Assembly (NCBI GenBank): GCA_951640165.1
Contig: OX621243.1
Span: 5,518,001 to 5,582,000, forward strand
Origin: Pseudoips prasinana
Taxonomy: Eukaryota; Arthropoda; Insecta; Lepidoptera; Nolidae
Reading direction: 5' to 3'
DNA: 64,000 nucleotides
The notes beneath the pieces are model-generated. The model made no database searches. It saw only the letters and a program-made list of their open reading frames with translations, and had not been told where the DNA came from. Positions 48,101 through 57,100 of the stretch are shown here, in pieces. Within the stretch, counting starts at the first letter, position 1. Every line of letters starts with the position of its first letter. Position numbers and translations under genes: made by a program.

Positions 48101-51100
48101 CGAAAGGTATCTTAAGGTGTCTTAAGGGACACGCCACACTAGCGTCTTTCGAGCGACGTCGACAGGGCGCTGGCACAGCGGCTACGCGTTTCCAACGCAG
48201 GTTTACGCAGAATCTGTGTGAAAATGGCAAGACTCGCCGAAGGGCACAGCATGGCGAGGCGCTTGCGTTGTATATTGTAATTTTTCGAAAAAACGATGCG
48301 CCAGAGCCGATCCGAAAATACGCGGCGCGCGCCACGTTAACACATATCTGGTGCAAAGCTACCCTAACGTTAGAGCGCATTCTACCTATTCGTTTACCTA
48401 ATATGATACTTACTCCTCTGAATATGAGTTGCTTGACTCCTTCGACTTCTGTGACTCTGCCTTCTGTATCCTGGAGTCCATCCCATTTTTCTGTTGATAA
48501 AGGAGTACCTCTGTCAAAAGAAAAAAATGTACATAAGTTTGAATCTAGTATTTATCAGAAAGGTCATCATACACGTGCTTTATCGATACTGACTGACTGA
48601 CTTCACACAATGGCGTAGTATGTAACGCTACGGTGACGCGCCGGACGGCTACGTGAAATCGACACATTGTATTATTTGATAGGCAGTTGTCGGAGCTCTG
48701 TACGTCCGAGTAGAATAGCGAAAATATAATCTTAGCCGATGTGAATTAGGGAGAGGTTTTCTGGCACGCGTCTTTCCTCTGCGCTAGCTCAGGTGACGCG
48801 GTAAAAAACTGAGGATATATTATATATAGTGTACTATTCTTGCATGGACATCTCGAAGTCAACATAAATACGACTTTTATGACATAATAATAATAAAAAC
48901 TTCAACTAAACATAATCTCCTTGACAATAACTTAATACAAGCTAGCTGAATGTAACTAACATTATAAAATAAATTGTATAAATGTTTTAACATTCCGTGT
49001 ACCTAAATATCTGTAATATGTAACTAGAAATAATAACTGTATTACTACAAACATGTTCTTAATATTTACAAGCGCTTCTTTAAAGTCTACGTGAATAAAA
49101 ACCTTTTTTATTTTATTTATTTATTGAAGTTATACTTCTTTTGGCGCGATGGAGAAAAATGATGAGAGTGAATTTTTACGATGCGCGCGCACACCGACAC
49201 CAAAAAATTTAACAGCATGAAGTTAGTTCTAGGTGGTATGAAAATGTATGAGAGTGAATTTTACGATGCGCGCGCATGGTAAAAATAACAGCATGACGTT
49301 AGTTCTAGGTGGTATGAAAATTGATAACTGTGTTCAAGTTGTATATTAAGAAGTATAACTTCTAACGCGTAAACGCGTGGTTGTCAGCTATTTTATGCAT
49401 CTGTTCAACAAATAGCTGACAACCAATTTGAATAATCCCGGGGGACACGCATAAGCAGATCTTGACTCTCAATAGCCATAGCTTATCGGTGTTTGAGATA
49501 GGTAACTACTCTAAAAGATCACCAGTCGAGTAACAGACCTTATACATACCTGGGTATACTGGGTCGCGGTGGTAACGTGGGCTTTACGCTAATAACTTCG
49601 TATTCCTCATTCCTGGTGACAGTGGTAGTGTCGTCCATAGCGCTCATACTTTTAGTTAACAAGTCAGCTACTTCCTCCGAAACATCGCGTTTGCCGTTCA
49701 TGCCTTCGTTGCCGTAGTATACTGGAATACAAATAATTAATTATTAACAAAAATGAACGATATTTTTCCTTTTCCCGGGATCACAGAGTAAAAATAGTAC
49801 GGAAGAATCTCTTGATTAAGAAATTTAAGTAAATACCTACTCTCGTTACATCGAAATAAAGTTCATTGTAGGTAGCGCGGACGCTGTATATATTCCATGT
49901 TAAATAACATAAAATATACATATACGCAAAGTACGTATAAGAGCTTATATTGCTCGGGCAATTACTAAAACTGTTGCCGCGTTTTCAGCACTTCGTTCAA
50001 CGTTGCGTCTTCGCGGGTCTCGAATGAAGACGCAGCGTTGAACGAAGTGCTGATTCATTCATCATTGTCGATGCGACCGTATAAGTACATCGAACAGTCC
50101 AACCAGCACGATCTGATTCGTATTACTTTAGCGAGCGAAAACGCGACAGTAGAATTTTTGAGATTATTTTTCCGCTTTGCATTGCAAATAATGCTATAAA
50201 ATTAAAATTTTAAAGTTTGGAAGGTGTTCTTAAATACGATATTATTATGATCTTTCACATGCAACTGTGAACATATCAGTCAACAAAAATTATGGATAAC
50301 ACCTAAAGGGCGATAGCAACGTAATCCTAAATTTGATCTGCCAGTGTGTAACATTCGTAGCTTAAGGCAGAGTGCTTACCCCGGATTGGTAAAGGGTCCT
50401 GCCGGCTCATTATTTGTTATTTCCATTTATGAGATTACATTAACGCTTTGCATTTCGAATAATATTATAGAATTAAAATTTAATATTTATATATAATACA
50501 CGGGGCTATTTTGCTTGCCTTTCACGCAACGAGAGCAGGCGCTCACAGTATGTATGTTTAAGTGAACAGTTCTTATTTTTTAGAATTTATATTGATAACA
50601 TCGAAAATCCAAACCAAATTTATTAAACCTCTTAATTACAGGAGAAAATGATTTATCAAATGATCTGAAGATTCTTGTGAATATGATACATATTTAACAT
50701 TGAAAAAAAGACGCCATTTAACGGACATGTTCTTCCTATTTGATATTTTGCACAACAATTTTATCTGATCAGAGCTTCCAGCAAAAAATTGACTTCAAAA
50801 CACAGTTGTAGTTGTAGTTTCCGCAGCTAAGACTAAATATTCCAAAACATCGTCACTAATTCCAATCCCAGACTTATATGACAACACTCTATAGTCTCCA
50901 TTTTGGAATTGGAAGGCTTTAATACTACCATATGCTCGTTTAAAAAGGAAGTACTTCAGTCTCTATCCCAGATTAAGGAGTGCCATCATAATATTAGATT
51001 TTAATTTTTATAGCATTATGCAAAGCGTTAATCTAATCTCAAAAATGGGAAATCATAAATTTAATCGTCCGGCGGGTCTCGAAGGGATTCCTAAATTTGA

Positions 51101-54100
51101 TCTGCCAGCGTGTATCGTTCGTATCTTAACGCAGAGCGCCTACCCCGGATTGGTAGATGGTGCAGGTTCGAGACCCGCCGGACGATTAAATTTGTGATTT
51201 CCCATTTTTGAGATAATATTAGATTTCAAACTTGTAGCTAATGTAACCGCTCCCGCACACACCCATTCCACAACATCCTATACAACACCCATAAATTGAT
51301 ATATAAGTAGGTACTACAATAACTGACCACAATCACTTTCTCTCTCTCTCACTCACATATAAACAGACACACATACATTTATCAAAACTCAACAACCTCG
51401 AACCTATTATTTTTTATATTCTAAATGTTATTTGTTTCCTCTTTGTAAACCATTGTATATTATTGAGTTTTCCGTGATTGTGGTATTGTTTGATGTGTAA
51501 TTAAATATCGAATTAGAGAGTACTGGACTGTTTTTATATCGAACAAGAGGCCACATAAAAAATAAAACGTCTTACCAATATCTGTTAGCTTAGAAAATGC
51601 CTCCATAGTAGTTTCATAGGGTCTTTGCTTGAAATTCGACACCAGATTCCACACAACATCCGTAGTATTCTCTTGAAATATATCCAACTCCGCAAAAGAC
51701 CTGTTCAAGATCTGCGACTCAACATTTGGTTCCACGACGACGAAAGTATTTCTATCATGTTTCGTTTTCGCCGTTTTCACGTGATTCTTAAGAAACGCTA
51801 CGAAAATTTCAGCGTTTCCATGTTGGAAGTAGAAGGATGTCTGCCAGACTCCTTGTTTGGTAGAGAACTGCATTTGCTGGTTGTTTCTGGTTACGCGGAA
51901 AGTTTTCAGCTCATCGAGGGGTATTTTGATGATACGAGCCCGGGCGGTCGCGTAGTCTGAGGTGATGTTGCCGCTGAGCGTGCGTTGGCGCCGACCTGTT
52001 ACATGCATTTGGTCGTTTATTATTCTTTTAATGGCATTCGAGCCTCGTAGAAGTTGCAATGACTCTGCTTCATCTCATCTCATAATATAGTCAAGTTAAG
52101 GTTTAAGCTCAATTCAATTTTTAACTGTATACATCAAATACATTTTGAAACATACTACGCGGTGGTCGTAAAGGACAACTTTGTTTTTCTCAGATATGAG
52201 TCTGTGTGGAGCTGCTCAAAATCGACTGCAGAGTAAAAATACATTGAAACTTGAATATTGTATGTACTGGAAGAAAATTCTACAAGAATAGAATAGGTAA
52301 TGTTGAAATATCTGCATGCACTTTTTAATAATTGTTAGTATTCTTCATGCATTACGCCGAATAGTAGCCTTGATATTGTATTATCCATTTGGAAATATAA
52401 GTGCCATATCATCCGGCATTTGTATGAAAATCGAAAAACCGTTTCAATTTATACACACGCCGACGCCAAGCCAGGTTATAACTTAAAGTTGTAAGTATTA
52501 ATGTTCCATAGTGCATAAATTGGCATATGTATATGTTACGTGTCGACACAAAACAGGGGATTCTGTTATTTTAGTCTAGTGTAAGTGGTCCAGTAGGCCT
52601 CTGAAATGGCATAATGACGGTTTTGCCGGCAGTTTACTGTGCCCTCCTGCTGTTGCGGTTATCTTTCACCAGACTGACCGCACGCCGAGGTCACTGATCT
52701 CGCTGATTGTTAATGGAATGGTGATAACACCGGCTATGAGCGCATCGAAAAGAAATGCTATAAGATTACAATGTTTTACATTCCACTGTACCATTACTCC
52801 CACGGCATTGGACTTAGTTTTATTAAAATTCAGTTAACACTGGAAAGCTATATCTCGCCGTAGACCTCCCAACTAGTAACTCTAGTTGGGAGGGCGGATA
52901 TCAACGTATACGTTGTTATTATATATAAATAAAGAGTTGAGAGATTTCCGGTCTAGAAAGACTAACAGGACAACCCCATACCATCTTGTGGGTGTCGTAA
53001 AAAGTCACCGAGGGACACATAGTGGGCCAGCAGCGCCACATGTGTTATAGCTAGCGGTGACTACGGCAAACCCCTCCAAATGGCTATGTTGAGAAGAGGC
53101 ATATGTCCAGCAGTAGACGACATTAACTGGTGATGATGAAGAAAGAGTTAGAAAAAGTTGGGCGAAAACAGGCAAGATATTGTCCAAATGGAAATTACCT
53201 TAATACCTTCACAACAACGTAAAAATATGTTAAGTCAGTCAAACTACCTTTAGCATAAGACATGGTTATACCAATTGTGTTGACGACAGCCCATTCCTGG
53301 TCTTGGGTATCAGAATCGATGGTGATCAGGTCGTTCGGCCTCCACTCGATGCATTTGGTGGCGTCCTGGTTCTGAACGATGCAGAGCATGCCGATAGAGT
53401 TGAGGTCTGTAACTGGACGGCCGAGGCAAGCCTTGAGGAGAACGCCATCTTGGGTGAACAGGTCCTGGAATAAGGGAAAAGCATGCCTGACCATAGTATT
53501 AGACATAAAACAATTCGTTAAAGAGGTTTCGGCAATCCTGACAGATCCGGAATTTTCGAGCCGATGCTACAAGAACATTGGCATGCGACAAAGTTATCAG
53601 TATTATTTAAACGTACGAACGCGATACAGAGCGATCCTATTTTGATCAGGGGAAAGGAAACCTCCATATGTATAACGATTCGATAAACGATGTTGATGTA
53701 ACGGCTCTCCTCCAATTGCTACAGGCGTTTTAAGCGCCGATTCAGGCGCCTTGAGAGGCTCTGTGTTCCGCCAACGCAGTGCTACCAATATCGAGTTACG
53801 TGGGTCAGCCACGAGCACCTGCTTCTTAGTAGGAGGTAAGCGACGTGCCATCCATGTCGAGACTTTCAACGAGTGCGGATCGATTTGTCGATGTCGTCCG
53901 ATCCATAGGTAATTTGGTGAGGTTAAACTCACAACAAGATCGGATTCATGAGTGATCCTTCACAACGTCATAAACCATATGTATCATGTATCGTCTCATT
54001 TAGCTTTTTGATTTGTGCGCGTCCTACCGAAAGTAGTGTATGGATTCGATATTGTGTATACAGTCCACACCTAAGGCTTCCTAAACGGGAACCAATCACT

Positions 54101-57100
54101 TTTCCGAAATTTTGTGTTCCATTATCATGTTAGCGAGAACTATAAAGCATTAAGAGACATAATTATTTATAGATCATTGAACGTAGGTATTATTTTACCG
54201 AATCATATTACGCCGATTTACAAAATAATATTTTCTATTGGCCGCAGCCTTTTTCATTTTAATTTTTGAGGAGATCCTTGTCTATCAGTGAACGTCTTTC
54301 CGCTAACATGGTGATGATGGTGATGAAGGATTCCTACAGAGTTTTCTACCAATATTAATGTGACACATTATGCGCTATGGTAGAAAACTACAGTTTCAAA
54401 TAAAGTAAAGATTTTAATGGATATAAATATATAACTACATTTCGAATTAACTTTTCCAACATTACATTAAGTCTACGACTTTTTGTTCAAATTAGTGCCT
54501 AGCTCCGGAATGCTCTCAGATATGTTGTATACCTATTAAAATGCTTGTATAGTTAGCTACTTCTCGTTAAGATTATCTTCTTAGTTATTTATCTTAGTAT
54601 AGACTTATATATCTATACCTTACTAGCTGTGCCCCGCGGTTTCACCCGCGTTAAAGAGTAACAAACATACATCCATACATCTATACTCACAAACCTTCGC
54701 ATTTATAATATTAGTAGGATGTGTACCTCGAGCGGTTTTGGCAGTGCACGCCCGAATAGCTCGCTGATGGTAGATTTCTTCCTACTTAGGTACTTGACAC
54801 TTATCGTCATATTTCGGACAATTCACACAATATCTTTATAAATTGTAGCCTAGGTGTTATTCTGATGTATAAGCTATATTATTGTAAAGTTTGATTAAAA
54901 TCCATTCGGTAGTTTTACAAGAAAGAGTAAGAAACATCCATCCATCCATACTTACATTCGCGTTTATAATATTAGTGGGATTATCTTAGTATAGATATAT
55001 AAAATTGTGTACAAGAAGGACAGAAATTCCATAAAACCTGCACAATAAAACGCACGTAAATACTCATGACCGCTTGCACGTGACACTGTTTAATAGCTAA
55101 ATTGACTTAAATTATATTCTCCACTCAAGCTCAGCAAATGTGTGTGTGTGAGTCACGTCGTCACGTGTATGCGGGCGCGTGTGTACTAATTAAATCTTGA
55201 TTATCCAATCAAGATTTTATTAAATTTGAATTTTATAGCATATTCGCAATGCAAAGCGTTAATATAATCTCAAAAATCAATGAACATATCAGTCGGCCAT
55301 GTTTCTAGAAAATAAAGCCGATAGATAATACCTACATCCTCCGGAAGGGTGTGAGCAAGGGAAGCCTAAATTTGATCTGCCGGCATGTATCGTTCGTAGC
55401 TTAACGCAGAGCGCCTACCCCGGATTGGTAGATGGTGCAGGTTCGAGCCCCGCCGGACGATTAAATTTATGATTTCCCATTTTTGAGAAGAGCGCCGCCA
55501 ATCGAAAAAATGTCATAACTCGTAAATAGAATCAAAAATACAAAATATGTTCTATTATTACCGTGGAAAAGGCAATAACGTAATTGTATAACACCTTATC
55601 AACACTTGAAATATAGCTGTTTAGCTAAATCGTGCATTCATAACATAAACGGCCGTTTTTGTTACAAATGCACGATTTAGCTAAACAGCTATATATCAAG
55701 TGTTGACAATGTGTTATAAAATTACGTTATTGCCTTTTCTACAGTAATAATAGACCACATTTTGTATTTTTGATTCTATTTACGAGTTATGACATTTTTT
55801 CGATTGGCGGCGCTAGTGGACTGTAAAAGCCCCCTTAAATAACAAATATTAATTTAATATTTTTGATTGTATTTTTTGTTTTTTGATTTGTGTTTTTTAA
55901 TTTATTTGCTTTTCTTTATATTTCAATCATTTTGTAATTAGTTGTTTAAGAGATATAAAAACGGGAGCTACAACTGCCAACAAACTGTTTTGCAGTTTGT
56001 AAGATGTACCAAATTTGTTGTTAAAGATTTGAATGTACTGTGAATAAACTTTTATTTATTTTTATTTATTATTTTCAGTACCAAATCAACTCAATCAGAC
56101 GAGCAGTCCACGTAGAAGTCCTGTATAAATGTAGAGAGATAGTAGACAAAACATCCTAATAGCCCACCCTATCATGCATCTTCACAGCAGTAACCACTCA
56201 CTAAGAAAGTAGGTAAGTTCAATCTCAAAAGAATGTGCCCACTAACTAGAGCAGGTTACCTATTTCATAGTTTTGATTAAAAGATGGCTCCTAGGTTTAT
56301 TGTCGGGTGAAGCAGTGAAAGCTTCCTAGGCTAACTTTAAATGTCATAAACTCAAAACTGAGAATTATGATAAATTAATGTAATATAGCGGACGGTCACC
56401 GTAGCCTAAATTGGTAGTGCTCCTGCCTACGAAGCTGGTGGTCCTGGGTTTGAATCCCAGTAAGTGCAAATATTTGTGTGATGAGCACGAATACTTGTTT
56501 CTGAGTCATGGATGTCTTCTATGTATTTAAGTATATATCTATCTATATAAGTATGTTTATCGTCGCCTGGTACCCATAGTACAAGCTTTGCTTAGTTTGG
56601 GGCTAGGATGATCTGTGTAACATTGTCCCTATATATTATTATTATTATTATTATAGCGAACTAAGCGCCCTTATTTGTCATGTTATATTGTACCTACCTA
56701 TGTTCAGCAATAAATGATTTGATTGATTGATATAAATTTAAACATGCTCAGCACCATGTGTATTGTTTGCGTTACACAATGTGTGTTACTTTTACAATAC
56801 ACAGAAAGATCAAATTCCAGTCAAAGCACCATATATCGCTAATGAGCACACTTTTCATACATTTTGTTTAGCAAAAAAAAGGAAGGGATGAAGAAAATTT
56901 TTCTTCTAAGATGTCAAAATGATTTTAGAGACAAAACAAAGAAGAAAAATATCAAAACCATTTGGTGGTATTGGCTTACAGGGCTTGGCGCCCAGCGTGT
57001 TAATTGTCCAGCAGGTATCCAGTCTCCACCCTCTACTACACCAGGCAGGGTGCTCTGCCATTTTGCTACTGATGATACCCATATTGGCAAACCAAACTTT

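Noticed and set aside
48043..48600. 185-codon frame on the plus strand
   Set aside because: It starts in the Harbinger-like element and runs antisense through TBC1D15 exon 5; no independent support.
55375..55460. Candidate tRNA gene
   Set aside because: Box A and box B are present, but the same core occurs at 51090 and 50315 with SINE flanks and no convincing acceptor stem.
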